In this document: in pieces, positions 30,226-38,505 of the stretch
Position numbering within the stretch: the stretch's first letter is position 1
How the letters are laid out: the number at the start of each line of letters is the position of its first letter
Source of the DNA: an uncultured Clostridia bacterium
GTDB lineage: Bacteria; Bacillota; Clostridia; Oscillospirales; Oscillospiraceae
Assembly: GCA_937894515.1 (NCBI GenBank)
Contig: CALCRH010000132.1
Location: 1 to 39,008 of the forward strand
Direction of reading: 5' to 3'
Length of the DNA stretch: 39,008 bases
The notes under the pieces: generated by a model
Database searches by the model: none
What the model saw: only the letters and a program-made list of their open reading frames with translations
Told to the model about the DNA's origin: nothing
Position numbers and translations under genes: made by a program

Positions 30226-30254
30226 AAAAACGCACCGCTTGAAGCGGTGCGTTT
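30226..30254 (-). terminator. Terminator of rarD
   Basis: AAACGCACCGC (30228-30238) pairs with GCGGTGCGTTT (30244-30254), followed by a T-run on the minus strand. It directly abuts the proS promoter. Confidence 0.88.
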
Positions 30255-30260
30255 CGCTTT

Positions 30261-31148
30261 TTATTCGTTTTCCTGCTTCATCCTCCGCAGCTTGTCGAAA
30301 AGCGCCAGCAGCACGCCCATCCAGATGATGAGAAAGGCCACCAGCCGATTGGTATCCAGACTCTCCTTATAGTAGAAGATACCCACCAAAAACTGGATCG
30401 TGGGATTGATATACATCAAAATACCGGAGAAATAGTACGGGATATGCTTGACGCCCACGTTGAACAGCAGCAGCGGCACAGAGGTCACGATACCGCTGAA
30501 CACCAGCAACAGCAGATGCAGCCCGTCCACTTCGCCAATGGCGCCCAGCCCATTTGCCTCTGCCCAGGCGATAAAGCCCAGTGCAAAGGGCGCCATGCAC
30601 AGAGTCTCCACAAACAGCGACACCTCCGGCGTCAGTTCCATGTTCTTCTTGACACCGCCGTACACCGCAAAGCTGCCCGCGATGATGATGGCCAGATACG
30701 GCATGGTTCCGGTGCGGATCAGCATATAGCCCAGCGCCACCAGTGCCAGCACAAAGGTGGCCCATTCCAGTTTACTGGGACGTTCTTTAAACGCCAGCAC
30801 ACCGATCAGTCCCACCAGCACCGGCTCAATAAAGTAGCCCAACGAAGCATCCAGCATGTGGCCGCTGTTGACGGCGTAGATGTAAACGCCCCAGTTGATG
30901 GTGATGAGAATGCCGCACAGGAAGCACTTTCCCAGCATTTTTTGATTGGTCAGGATCTGCTTGATCTCGCCGCCCTTGTGGCGGATCAGGGCATACAGTC
31001 CCATAAACACCGCCGACCACACGATACGGTTGGCCAAAATATAGACCGGGTTGACCTGTCCCAAAAGTCCCCAGTAAATACCCAGAACGCCCCACAGCAC
31101 ATAGGTCAGCAGCACGGTGATGGTGCCGAATGTTCTCTTTTTCTCCAT
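30261..31148 (-). CDS. rarD: RarD-like EamA-family permease
   Basis: This 295-aa membrane protein has about ten helices and two EamA repeats. The RarD subfamily markers are visible: the start TYVLWGVLGIYWGLLGQVNPVYILANRIVWS, then TINWGVYIYAVNSGHMLDASLGYFIEPVLV and GVKHIPYYFSGILMYINPTIQFLVGIFYY. The family exports or imports small metabolites; the substrate is not established. It follows a radical SAM gene by 15 bp on the same strand, so the two probably share a transcript. Ribosome site AGGAGAG. Confidence 0.9.
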   Translation of the reverse strand: MEKKRTFGTITVLLTYVLWGVLGIYWGLLGQVNPVYILANRIVWSAVFMGLYALIRHKGGEIKQILTNQKMLGKCFLCGILITINWGVYIYAVNSGHMLDASLGYFIEPVLVGLIGVLAFKERPSKLEWATFVLALVALGYMLIRTGTMPYLAIIIAGSFAVYGGVKKNMELTPEVSLFVETLCMAPFALGFIAWAEANGLGAIGEVDGLHLLLLVFSGIVTSVPLLLFNVGVKHIPYYFSGILMYINPTIQFLVGIFYYKESLDTNRLVAFLIIWMGVLLALFDKLRRMKQENE

Positions 31149-31163
31149 CTTCTCTCTCCTATT

Positions 31164-32030
31164 TTACAGCGCCCGCAGGAATTCCGGCTTTAAGCCCTGT
31201 CCCTGCAAGCCCCGCTGTACCTTGTCCAAAAGTGCCTGCCGGTCGGTATTCAGCGTGCCCTTCAGCGTCAGATAGTTGCTGGCATGGTTCATGCGGAACA
31301 CGCTGCCCTCGCTGTCGATGTGCTGCAGGAACAGCTCCGTTTCTTTTAAAACCTCCACCGGGGTCAGCACGGTAAATTCACCGCTGCGTACCCATTTCTC
31401 CAAGGGCGTGCCGTGCTCTACCATCAACGTCAGAAGTCCGATATACTCCGGCTTCATGGCAGAGAATGCCTCTGCGGTACCGATGGCGTGCTCTCGCCAC
31501 AGTTCCACGCTGCCGAGACCGGAGATGGCCGTCACCGACAGCTTCAAACCGCAGTTCCGTGCTTTCTGTCCCGCCGCAATGATGGCACTCGCCGTATGTC
31601 CCTTGTTCATCTGCTCCAGCACCGCATCACAGCCGGATTCCAGTCCCATGTAGACCATCTGCAAGCCGCATTTACGCAGCAGGCGCAGATCGTCCTCGCT
31701 GTGGATCTGCAAACTGGTGGGCGAGGCGTAGCAGGTTACCCGCTGGCATTCCGGGAACAGCTCGTAAACCCAGTTCAAAATCTTCACCAGATCATCGGTG
31801 CGCCGCATCAGTGCATCGCCGTCTGCCAGAAACACCCGCTCCACCCGGCGGTACATCTGGCGAGCCAGTTGGAAATCCTCTAAAATCTCCTCCATAGGCC
31901 GCATGGCGAAGTGTTTGTCGTCATACATATCGCAAAAGGCGCAACCGTTATGACTGCACCCGTAGGTCACCTGCACGATCAGGCTGTACGCCTCGCTGGG
32001 CGGACGATAGACCTTTCCCAAATAACGCAT
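31164..32030 (-). CDS. Radical SAM protein with a CX4CX2C cluster motif
   Basis: This 288-aa enzyme uses a 4Fe-4S cluster and S-adenosylmethionine to start radical chemistry. The cluster motif is CSHNGCAFCDMY (Cys25, Cys30, Cys33), a CX4CX2C spacing that differs from the textbook CX3CX2C but recurs in this subfamily. GDALMRRTDDLVKIL and GLESGCDAVLEQMNKGHT are further core motifs (elongator/HemN-like TIM barrel). No second cluster or B12 domain is seen. Its reaction is unknown to me. A GGGGGG ribosome site precedes the ATG at 32028-32030, and a TATAAT (32051-32056, minus) lies just upstream. Confidence 0.88.
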   Translation of the reverse strand: MRYLGKVYRPPSEAYSLIVQVTYGCSHNGCAFCDMYDDKHFAMRPMEEILEDFQLARQMYRRVERVFLADGDALMRRTDDLVKILNWVYELFPECQRVTCYASPTSLQIHSEDDLRLLRKCGLQMVYMGLESGCDAVLEQMNKGHTASAIIAAGQKARNCGLKLSVTAISGLGSVELWREHAIGTAEAFSAMKPEYIGLLTLMVEHGTPLEKWVRSGEFTVLTPVEVLKETELFLQHIDSEGSVFRMNHASNYLTLKGTLNTDRQALLDKVQRGLQGQGLKPEFLRAL

Positions 32031-32140
32031 GGTATCCCCCCTTTTTTTGCATTATACGCTAAAAAAAGCCATTTGAAAAGAGCATATTCTCCTTCTGCCG
32101 CGCATATCTTGAAACAAATCTTCACCCGAGGTGTAACGGC

Positions 32141-32755
32141 ATGGACAACAATTATAACCGCGTCAGCTTGTGCGGCACGGTGCAATCGCCGCCCCAGTTA
32201 AGTCACGTCAACCACAATCTCGCCTTTTATAAATTCTTTCTTGCCATCGAGCGTCTGAGCGGGCAGTTTGATACCCTGCAAATCATTGTTTCCCGGGATC
32301 AGCTGGCCGAAACTCCCCTGGCCATCGGCGAAACCGTCACAGTCACCGGACAGCTCCGCTCCTTTAACAACAAGAGCGGTCAGGGCAGCCGTCTGGTGAT
32401 CTCCGTCTTTGCCCACACGCTGGAACGAGGCGGCGAAACACCTTTGAATCTCATCTGGCTGTCCGGCATCGTCTGTAAACCGCCTACGGCGCGGCAGACT
32501 CCCATGGGTCGTGAGATCTGCGATGTGATCCTGGCGGTAAACCGCCGCTACGGCAGAGCCGATTACCTGCCCTGTATCGCCTGGGGCGCCGTTGCCCAGG
32601 ACGTTGCCGCCATGCACACCGGCCAGCGTCTCACCATCGAGGGGCGGGTACAGAGTCGGCTCTATACCAAGCACGAACCCACCGGGCCTGTCCAACGCAC
32701 CGCCTATGAGGTCAGCATCATGCGGCCTGCCGCATTGGAAGAATTTCTGCTGTAA
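32141..32755 (+). CDS. Tandem OB-fold single-strand-binding-like protein
   Basis: This 204-aa protein is built of two OB-like halves. The first (about 1-100) starts NNYNRVSLCGTVQSPPQLSH..., with the F-K-F-F-L-A-I-E strand typical of SSB/PriB. The second (about 105-195) starts LIWLSGIVCKPPTARQTPMGREICDVILAVNR and ends with RLTIEGRVQSR. The second half closely resembles SSB (VNR..YIPCIAWG..A). Unlike housekeeping SSB it has no acidic C-terminal tail. It probably binds single-stranded DNA, but its process is unclear. Start ATG with GAGGTG upstream. It stands alone. Confidence 0.85.
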   Translation: MDNNYNRVSLCGTVQSPPQLSHVNHNLAFYKFFLAIERLSGQFDTLQIIVSRDQLAETPLAIGETVTVTGQLRSFNNKSGQGSRLVISVFAHTLERGGETPLNLIWLSGIVCKPPTARQTPMGREICDVILAVNRRYGRADYLPCIAWGAVAQDVAAMHTGQRLTIEGRVQSRLYTKHEPTGPVQRTAYEVSIMRPAALEEFLL

Positions 32756-32791
32756 AATCTCCCTTTCGTTCTTAACTTTTCACTTTTCACT

Positions 32792-32820
32792 AAAAAAAGA
32801 CACCCTCGGGTGTCTTTTTT
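32792..32820 (+). terminator. Terminator of the tandem OB-fold gene
   Basis: AAAAAAGACACC pairs with GGTGTCTTTTTT around CTCG, followed by T residues that merge into the 208-bp repeat. Confidence 0.85.
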
Positions 32821-33024
32821 TCAGCTTGTCAAAAAAGCCTCTGGCTTTTTTGACAAGCTGAAAAAGCACAGCATTTTGCATTCTGCAAAATGCGAAAAAC
32901 GGCTGATTTCAGCCGTTTTTTGTGCTACTATTTCATTCGAGGCGGGCTTTTGCCCCCTCGAGCTCCCCCGCTACTCTATCATTCGTAAGCTTTCGCTTTT
33001 TGCTTCAAGTTTTTTGACAGTCTG
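32817..33024 (-). repeat. 208-bp structured intergenic repeat, copy 2
   Basis: This is the exact reverse complement of 15533-15740; I compared all 208 positions and found no difference. It begins with the 23-bp perfect hairpin and ends with CAGTCTG. As in copy 1 it fills the space between the terminators of two convergent genes, touching the T-runs of both. Confidence 0.92.
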
Positions 33025-33025
33025 T

Positions 33026-33060
33026 AAAACAATCCCACCCGCAAGGGTGGGATTGTTTTA
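33026..33060 (-). terminator. Terminator of yitT
   Basis: AAAACAATCCCACCC (33026-33040) pairs perfectly with GGGTGGGATTGTTTT (33045-33059) around GCAA. The stem overlaps the yitT stop codon. Confidence 0.88.
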
Positions 33061-33930
33061 TAGATGCCTTTCAAAGTTGCCGCCGGTGTGAACGCCTTCG
33101 TTGATCATGATAAAAGCGCCGGGATCTACTTCCTGAATGGCCTGCCGTAAAGAGACCACTTCATACTTATCCAGGCAGATGCACAGCACCTGCATGGGCT
33201 TCTCGGTATAGCCGCCGTTTCCGTCCCAGTAGGTCACGCCGCGTTCCAGCTCGGTCATAATATACTGCCGCAGCTCCTCGCCCTTATCCCTGGTAAAAAT
33301 CAGCGCCTGCACGGCAATATTCTGTTGGTGCAGCCGGTCTACAAACAGGGACGAGAACACGGAATAAATGGCAGAATACAGCGCCACCGGCAAACTGAAC
33401 AAAATCGCACAGACGATATACAGCGCCGCATTGAAAGCAATGGAAAGCCGCCCCACCGTTCCCTTTCCTTTTTTGGACAGATACAGGCCCACGGTGTCCA
33501 ATCCGCCGGTACTGCCGCCGCAGGTCAAAACCAAACCGCCGCCGAAACCGCTTAAAATGCCGCCCAGCAGACAGCTGGTCAGCTCATCTTCCACAATGGG
33601 CGCTTCCGGTGTCGGGATCACCGACAGGAACAGGGAGTTCGCCGCAATACAGATCATCATTCGGATCACAAACTTTCGTCCCATGCTTTTCCATGCCAGG
33701 ATCACCAGCGGGATATTGATGAGCAGGTAAAGAATACCGGAAATGTCGAATTCCGTCTCCAGCCCTGCCTGCGCTAAAAGGGTACGGATCACCTGGCACA
33801 TACCCAGGATTCCGCTGGTGTACAAGTTCTGCGGTACGATCAGCAGGTTCACCGCCGCAGACAAAATCAGCGTTCCCAAAAGCGCCACGCCGAGCCGTGC
33901 CCAGCGATTGTGTATCATTTTATCATACAT
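33058..33930 (-). CDS. yitT: YitT-family membrane protein (DUF161 plus DUF2179)
   Basis: This 290-aa protein has about five to six N-terminal helices (GVALLGTLILSAAVNLLIVPQNLYTSGILGM, GGILSGFGGGLVLTCGGSTGGLD). A C-terminal cytoplasmic DUF2179 domain follows (VQALIFTRDKGEELRQYIMTELERGVTYWDGNGGYT..MQVLCICLDKYEVVSLRQAI). The domain order and length are those of YitT/YpjC-type proteins. Their transported substrate is not established. The start ATG at 33928-33930 follows AGGAGG. It has its own promoter, divergent from the DUF6472-like gene. Confidence 0.92.
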   Translation of the reverse strand: MYDKMIHNRWARLGVALLGTLILSAAVNLLIVPQNLYTSGILGMCQVIRTLLAQAGLETEFDISGILYLLINIPLVILAWKSMGRKFVIRMMICIAANSLFLSVIPTPEAPIVEDELTSCLLGGILSGFGGGLVLTCGGSTGGLDTVGLYLSKKGKGTVGRLSIAFNAALYIVCAILFSLPVALYSAIYSVFSSLFVDRLHQQNIAVQALIFTRDKGEELRQYIMTELERGVTYWDGNGGYTEKPMQVLCICLDKYEVVSLRQAIQEVDPGAFIMINEGVHTGGNFERHL

Positions 33931-33968
33931 TGTAAAACCTCCTTCGGAAAAATGGCACAATAGACTGC

Positions 33969-33996
33969 ATTATATCCATTTTGTGCAAGAAGTCAA
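33969..33996 (-). promoter_or_regulatory. Promoter of yitT
   Basis: The minus-strand TTGACT (33991-33996) and TATAAT (33969-33974) have a 16-bp spacer. Confidence 0.75.
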
Positions 33997-34013
33997 GGGT
34001 TTTCTCCCGAATA

Positions 34014-34042
34014 TTGACGCGCTTCACCGGCGGGATTATAAT
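34014..34042 (+). promoter_or_regulatory. Promoter of the DUF6472-like gene
   Basis: The plus-strand TTGACG (34014-34019) and TATAAT (34037-34042) have a 17-bp spacer, 24 bp before the start codon. Confidence 0.85.
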
Positions 34043-34065
34043 ACTCCCAAAGCGAGGTGTTTCCC

Positions 34066-34236
34066 ATGACCAAATGCGAAACCTGCAACTACTACAACTA
34101 TGACGAACAATACGATGATTATGTATGTGATATGGATCTGGATGAGGACGAGATGGCGCGTTTTTTAGCCTCTGACGTCAACGCCTGCCCGTTCTGGCGT
34201 CCCGGCGATGAATACCGCACCGCCCGCAGACAGTAA
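34066..34236 (+). CDS. Four-cysteine miniprotein, DUF6472-like
   Basis: This 56-aa protein begins MTKCETCNYYNYDEQYDDY. It has two cysteine pairs, CETC near the start and VCD...ACPFW later, enough for one zinc or Fe-S site. The middle is strongly acidic (DMDLDEDEMARFL). The pattern fits the small DUF6472 family of Clostridia, whose function is unknown. A GAGGTG ribosome site and a consensus promoter precede it. The hydrolase gene starts 12 bp after its stop, and its AAGGAGG overlaps that end, so the two are one operon. Confidence 0.85.
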   Translation: MTKCETCNYYNYDEQYDDYVCDMDLDEDEMARFLASDVNACPFWRPGDEYRTARRQ

Positions 34237-34248
34237 GGAGGTTGTTAC

Positions 34249-35070
34249 ATGGATATTTGTGCTGTTTTTGATGCTGTTGCCCTGCGTGATCCCGCCCCGG
34301 ACAGTGTTTCGCTGCTCATAGAGGGCAAACGGGGCAGCCTGTTCTCTATGCTCTCTCTTCCCGGCGGCAAAGGTCCCCACCCCGCCGTAGTGCAGAGTCA
34401 TGGCTACCCCGGCAACGAGCAGAACATGGATCTGGCATTGTTTCTCCGCTCCCTAGGCTTTGCCGTCCTCACCTATCACTATTCCGGCAGTTGGGGAAGT
34501 GACGGTGATTTCTCCTTCCGCAGCTGCATCGAGGACACCAATACCGTACTGGACTACCTGATTCAAAACGCCGCCGACTATGGCATCGACCCCGACCGTA
34601 TCTATGCCATGGGTCACAGCATGGGCGGCTTCGTCACCACTCACCTCCTTGCCCGGCGCAAAGAGCTCCGCGGCGGCGTACTGATTGCGCCATGGGACGT
34701 GGCAAGGACTTACGCTTTATCCGAAACCGACGATAGCTGCCGCCAAAATCTGGCCGAAGTCCTCGCTGCCGGCTATGGCTGGCTTCGGGGTGTCACACCC
34801 GAAAAGTTCAACGCCGAACTCGGTCACGATACCGACGCTCTCCGTCTGGACAAGCTGGCGCCCAAGCTAAAAAACATCCCCATTCTCTGTATCTCCGGCG
34901 AAAACGATATTGTCACACCGCCCAAACTGCACCAGCTTCCCCTCTGCGACGCTTTGTCAGGAAGTGAAACTTTCCGCCACGTCACTCTCCCCGGCGATCA
35001 TTGTTTTCAGGCCTACCGCACCCTGCTGTGGGAAACCGTAGGCGAATACCTGCTGGAATTAGAGAAATAA
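34249..35070 (+). CDS. Alpha/beta hydrolase (acyl-peptidase/esterase-like)
   Basis: This 273-aa serine hydrolase shows the HGYPGNEQNMDLA oxyanion loop, the nucleophile elbow GHSMGGF, the acid in ISGENDIVTPP and the histidine in PGDHCF. The N-terminal 45 residues form a small beta extension, as in dienelactone-hydrolase or prolyl-oligopeptidase-type esterases. There is no signal peptide. The natural substrate is unknown. It follows the DUF6472-like gene in the same operon and is closed by a bidirectional terminator. Confidence 0.92.
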   Translation: MDICAVFDAVALRDPAPDSVSLLIEGKRGSLFSMLSLPGGKGPHPAVVQSHGYPGNEQNMDLALFLRSLGFAVLTYHYSGSWGSDGDFSFRSCIEDTNTVLDYLIQNAADYGIDPDRIYAMGHSMGGFVTTHLLARRKELRGGVLIAPWDVARTYALSETDDSCRQNLAEVLAAGYGWLRGVTPEKFNAELGHDTDALRLDKLAPKLKNIPILCISGENDIVTPPKLHQLPLCDALSGSETFRHVTLPGDHCFQAYRTLLWETVGEYLLELEK

Positions 35071-35100
35071 AAAAATTGCCCCGGCGGGGCAATTTTTTTA
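35069..35100. terminator. Bidirectional terminator between hydrolase and tusA-like gene
   Basis: AAAAAAATTGCCCC pairs with GGGGCAATTTTTTT, with T-runs on both strands. Confidence 0.88.
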
Positions 35101-35304
35101 TTTCTTTGTCAGCGTCAGCGCCCATTCGCTCCCCTTTTCCTCGGAAGCAAACTCGTAGCCGTTGTTGTGGGCAAAGCGATGGATATTCTCCACCGCACAG
35201 GGGTCGTCCACCAGCACCTCCAGCGTCCGGGGCGCATTGGCTTTCACCTCTTTCTGCACCAGTACCACCGGCATGGGGCAGAGCAAACCGCGCGCATCAA
35301 CCAT
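35098..35304 (-). CDS. TusA/SirA-family sulfur carrier-like protein
   Basis: This 68-aa protein has the family core MVDARGLLCPMPVVLVQKEV, with the single reactive cysteine in CPMP, and a C-terminal NNGYEF..SEWALTLTK strand. TusA-type proteins carry persulfide sulfur; the paralogue next to yedE is associated with selenium metabolism. The start ATG (35302-35304) follows AGGAGG and lies inside the end of yedE (8-bp overlap), so translation is coupled. The length is slightly short but complete. Confidence 0.9.
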   Translation of the reverse strand: MVDARGLLCPMPVVLVQKEVKANAPRTLEVLVDDPCAVENIHRFAHNNGYEFASEEKGSEWALTLTKK

Positions 35305-36394
35305 TTGTTTTCTCCTCCTTGTGAGAATAATACAGAGATACTGCCAGTAGCACCGCAAAACCGAGGATCACCGCGATCTTGCCATTGGTCTTTACACCGA
35401 CCACCACCAGCTCCTGCGCCTCGTTCAGGCTGTCCGCCACACCGGCCAGGGAAAAGTTGTGGGCAAAAGCGGCACCGGCGATCATGCCGAATACCGTCAC
35501 GGCGCTGTCGCCGTTGCCGGAGGCCGCCAGAACAAGCTGACGCAGCGGGCAGCCGCCCAGCAGCACACAGCCCCAGCCCACCAGTACCATGCCCAGCAGA
35601 TTCCAAAGCTCTGCCGAGTGGGCAATAGGCTGTAAGGTCACGCCCAGCTTAAAGTTCCCCAAAATCAGATTGCCCACCAGCACCGTACCGAAGATCGCCA
35701 CGAAGCCCCACAGCAGATGGGCATCCTTGAGCAGAATGGTATCGCGGATACCGCCCACCATGCAAAGGCGGGATCTCTGGGCCAAAGCGCCCACCACCAG
35801 GGCGATCACCAGGGCGATAAAGAACGGCGCATGTTTGGAGCCGGGGCCGCTTTCGCTGAAATGGAACAGTGTCGGGGATGCCAAAAACAGCACCAGCAGT
35901 CCCGCCATCACGACGGGCAGCACGGCACCTTCTGCTTTTCTCACCTCATAGGCACGGCCCAGCGTAAAGCCACGCTTGATAAACACGATACCGATGCAGA
36001 TCCCGATGACGAAACCCACCAGTCCCACCAGGGCATTCACGTCACCGCCGCCCATACGCAGTACCATCCGCAGCGGGCAGCCCAAAAACACCAGCGCGCC
36101 GATCATCACAAACGCACCCAGCACGAATCGCACCGCCGGAGAAGATCCCGCCTTGGGGCGAAATTCTTTCCCGATCAGCGCCATAATGAACGCGCCCAGT
36201 ACGATGCCGATGATCTCCGGACGCACATACTGCACCACAGCGGCACTATGTAAGCCTACTGCGCCGGCAATATCCCGCTCAAAACAGGCAATACAGAAAC
36301 CCATATTCGCAGGATTGCCCAAGGCGGTCAGCACCAACGCCGCAATACCTACCACCGCGCCGGCAATAATCACAAACAGGTTTTCTTTTTTCAT
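35297..36394 (-). CDS. yedE: YedE-family putative selenium/sulfur transporter
   Basis: This 365-aa membrane protein has about ten helices and two YeeE/YedE repeats. The conserved cysteines are in NMGFCIACFERDIAG, FLGCPLRMVLRMGGGDVNA, RSRLCMVGGIRD and LLGGCPLRQLVLAASGNGD. In bacteria using selenium this protein sits with a TusA-like partner and selenium genes and is thought to import a selenium or thio compound; direct proof is limited. The ATG at 36392-36394 follows AGGAGGG. No selD, selA or selB is in the window. Confidence 0.92.
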   Translation of the reverse strand: MKKENLFVIIAGAVVGIAALVLTALGNPANMGFCIACFERDIAGAVGLHSAAVVQYVRPEIIGIVLGAFIMALIGKEFRPKAGSSPAVRFVLGAFVMIGALVFLGCPLRMVLRMGGGDVNALVGLVGFVIGICIGIVFIKRGFTLGRAYEVRKAEGAVLPVVMAGLLVLFLASPTLFHFSESGPGSKHAPFFIALVIALVVGALAQRSRLCMVGGIRDTILLKDAHLLWGFVAIFGTVLVGNLILGNFKLGVTLQPIAHSAELWNLLGMVLVGWGCVLLGGCPLRQLVLAASGNGDSAVTVFGMIAGAAFAHNFSLAGVADSLNEAQELVVVGVKTNGKIAVILGFAVLLAVSLYYSHKEEKTNG

Positions 36395-36422
36395 GTATGT
36401 TCCCTCCTCCATCGTTATTCTC

Positions 36423-36451
36423 ATTATAGAATAGCGGAAAAACTTTGTCAA
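36423..36451 (-). promoter_or_regulatory. Promoter of yedE/tusA-like operon
   Basis: The minus-strand TTGACA (36446-36451) and TATAAT (36423-36428) have a 17-bp spacer. Confidence 0.85.
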
Positions 36452-36474
36452 GAATTAAACTTATGGTTTTTCCC

Positions 36475-36503
36475 TTGCTTTTTGGGTTTCTTTGATATAA
36501 AAT
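36475..36503 (+). promoter_or_regulatory. Promoter of the second radical SAM gene
   Basis: TTGCTT (36475-36480) and TAAAAT (36498-36503) have a 17-bp spacer. It is divergent from the yedE promoter. Confidence 0.6.
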
Positions 36504-36539
36504 GTTTTGGAACGTTTTCTTGAGAGGTTACAAGCAAAC

Positions 36540-37430
36540 ATGAATCATAACCCTTACAAGACAAGGCAGGGCGGCGCTACTGTCACCATATTCGTCCCGT
36601 ACGACTGTCAGAATCACTGCCCTTTCTGTATCAATAAAAAGGAATATGCAGATTGCTCCGGTTTTTCTTTGGAAAAGATCCTGGAGAGCATCCGCACCAT
36701 GGACGCCATCACGCCCTACTGTGACTTTGTGTTCACCGGCGGTGAGCCTCTGGCGGATCTGGATGCCCTGCAAACCATGCTGGACGCGATCCCCGCCACC
36801 CACAAGGTGTATATCAACACCACTTTCCCCGTGCAGATGCACACCAGTGAAGAGGAAATGATCGCCTTTACGGAGCGGAACAAGGACAAGATCACCTGCA
36901 TGAACATCTCCCGCCATCTGCAAAAGTACGTAGAAGAGAGTTCTGATGAAGTACTGGGCCGCATTGCCTGCCGCACCCGTATCAACTGTGTACTGTATAA
37001 GAAATACCCCGCCGACAAGCTGCCCGCCTATGTGGAGCGCTTCCTGCCCTACAAGATCCCCGTGCAGTTCCGCTACGACTACACCGAGACCACGCCGGAG
37101 AACCTGTACGAGGAGGAGCACGACCCCATCTTGCAGGATCTCAAGCGCCTGTTCACCTACAAGGGTCTGGACGGCTGCCGGATGCGCAACGGTTTCCACT
37201 TTGAATACAAGGGTCTGCACATGACCTATCACAAGACCCTGCCCTACTCCACCATCGTGGAAACCGGCGAGGACGGCGTGACCTATGACATTCTCTACGA
37301 CATCCTCATCAAGCAGAACGGCGACATCCACAGCGACTGGACCGGCGTGATGATGGACGTAGATGCCTATCGCAAAGTGGTTTTTGAACCTTACGATCTC
37401 CACGTCATCAACGGAACCATTGATTTTTAA
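36540..37430 (+). CDS. Radical SAM protein, function unknown
   Basis: This 296-aa enzyme has the classic CX3CX2C cluster motif (CQNHCPFC, Cys23, 27, 30) and the SAM-binding FTGGEPLADLDALQTML. It has no C-terminal SPASM or twitch cysteine cluster, so it is a single-cluster enzyme. The last 60 residues contain DGVTYDILYDILIKQNGDIHSDW. I chose the ATG at 36540; GAGAGG lies 12 nt upstream, slightly far. A TTG at 36507 is an alternative but would place the promoter too close. It is divergent from the yedE/tusA-like pair and may be unrelated to it. Confidence 0.85.
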   Translation: MNHNPYKTRQGGATVTIFVPYDCQNHCPFCINKKEYADCSGFSLEKILESIRTMDAITPYCDFVFTGGEPLADLDALQTMLDAIPATHKVYINTTFPVQMHTSEEEMIAFTERNKDKITCMNISRHLQKYVEESSDEVLGRIACRTRINCVLYKKYPADKLPAYVERFLPYKIPVQFRYDYTETTPENLYEEEHDPILQDLKRLFTYKGLDGCRMRNGFHFEYKGLHMTYHKTLPYSTIVETGEDGVTYDILYDILIKQNGDIHSDWTGVMMDVDAYRKVVFEPYDLHVINGTIDF

Positions 37431-37436
37431 AGAAAG

Positions 37437-37466
37437 AACTCCCACCCTCTCGGGTGGGAGTTTTGT
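37437..37466 (+). terminator. Bidirectional terminator between radical SAM and ptb-like genes
   Basis: AACTCCCACCC (37437-37447) pairs with GGGTGGGAGTT (37452-37462), followed by TTTG. Confidence 0.85.
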
Positions 37467-37476
37467 TGTGTTCTTT

Positions 37477-38388
37477 TTACTTCTTCGCTGCCATGATCGC
37501 CGCAAAGGCGATGGACAGGTAGTGTTCCCGGGCAGAGGCACTGCGGTTGGAGAAGGCAATCGGTGCCTTGGCGCCCACCACCACACCGCTGACGTCGGAC
37601 TGGCTGTGCATCAGCCAGCTCTTGACCAGGGTGTTGGCCAGCGTCAGTTCGGGCGCCAGAATGCCGTCAAAGCCCTCGCCGCACCAGGGGCAGTCATACC
37701 CCTTCAGGCGGGCAGCCTCCTTGCTGACGATCAGGTCGTAGGAGATGGGGCCCCAAAGGGTAGCATCCACGAAATGAGTGCGTGCCTGATCCATCATCAG
37801 AGTCTGCGCTTCCACGGTGTCACGGGCATGGAACGTCACGTGCTCCACCACGGCCATCAGTGCCAGCTTGGGATCCTCATAACCCAGCGCACGAAGCGCC
37901 TCGGCCATATTCACCAGCATGGCTTTCTTCTTCTGCAGATCGGGCTGCACGATGACGGCCATGTCGGACAGGGCGATCAGCTTGGGATAGTCGGGCAGGC
38001 TGGCAAGAGAGACATGGCTGAGCATACGGCCGTCGTACAGACCCTCAGTCTTGTTCAGCACATAGGGCAGCATCTCATGAGCCAGAATATTGCCGCGCAC
38101 CAGAAGATCGGCCTTACCGCCGTTAATGAGGTCAATGGCGACCTTGGCAGGGCTTGCACCCGCAACCACTTCCACCATCTCATAGGACTCGCCGGCAAAG
38201 CCCAGCTTCTCCAGCAGAGTAGCGGTACGGGCATGGTCACCCACCAGAATGGGCCGGATAAAGCCCTCGCTTTGTGCCTGGAATACGGCCTTCAGCACAT
38301 TCTCACTGTCAGAGCCGACCACAGCAGCTCGGAGCATTTTTCCCTTGGGCACAAGAGCCAGCATCTCGTCAAAATTCTTCAATTCCAT
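37477..38388 (-). CDS. Phosphate acyltransferase, phosphate butyryltransferase-like
   Basis: This 303-aa cytosolic enzyme belongs to the Pta/Ptb family, which moves acyl groups between CoA and phosphate. Its length and the motifs VRGNILAHEMLPYVLNK, LSHVSLASLPDYPKLIALSDMAV and DGILAPELTLANTLVKSW resemble phosphate butyryltransferase more than phosphotransacetylase. A butyrate kinase would be expected as a partner but is not in the window. The ATG at 38386-38388 follows AGGAGA. The role could be butyryl-, branched-acyl- or acetyl-phosphate formation. Confidence 0.85.
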   Translation of the reverse strand: MELKNFDEMLALVPKGKMLRAAVVGSDSENVLKAVFQAQSEGFIRPILVGDHARTATLLEKLGFAGESYEMVEVVAGASPAKVAIDLINGGKADLLVRGNILAHEMLPYVLNKTEGLYDGRMLSHVSLASLPDYPKLIALSDMAVIVQPDLQKKKAMLVNMAEALRALGYEDPKLALMAVVEHVTFHARDTVEAQTLMMDQARTHFVDATLWGPISYDLIVSKEAARLKGYDCPWCGEGFDGILAPELTLANTLVKSWLMHSQSDVSGVVVGAKAPIAFSNRSASAREHYLSIAFAAIMAAKK

Positions 38389-38450
38389 ATCTGATTCTCC
38401 TCTATTTTCACAAATTATTATGAAATTACCCAAATTTTCCACTATTATAT

Positions 38451-38479
38451 AGTGTAGCTGTATTTCTGCTCTTTGTCAA
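38451..38479 (-). promoter_or_regulatory. Promoter of the ptb-like gene
   Basis: The minus-strand TTGACA (38474-38479) and TACACT (38451-38456) have a 17-bp spacer. Confidence 0.8.
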
Positions 38480-38505
38480 GAGACAGATGACCTCTGTTCC
38501 CATGA

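Noticed and set aside
30147..30260. T-box in front of proS
   Set aside because: The leader between the consensus promoter and the start codon is only about 45 nt and has no T-box core sequence.
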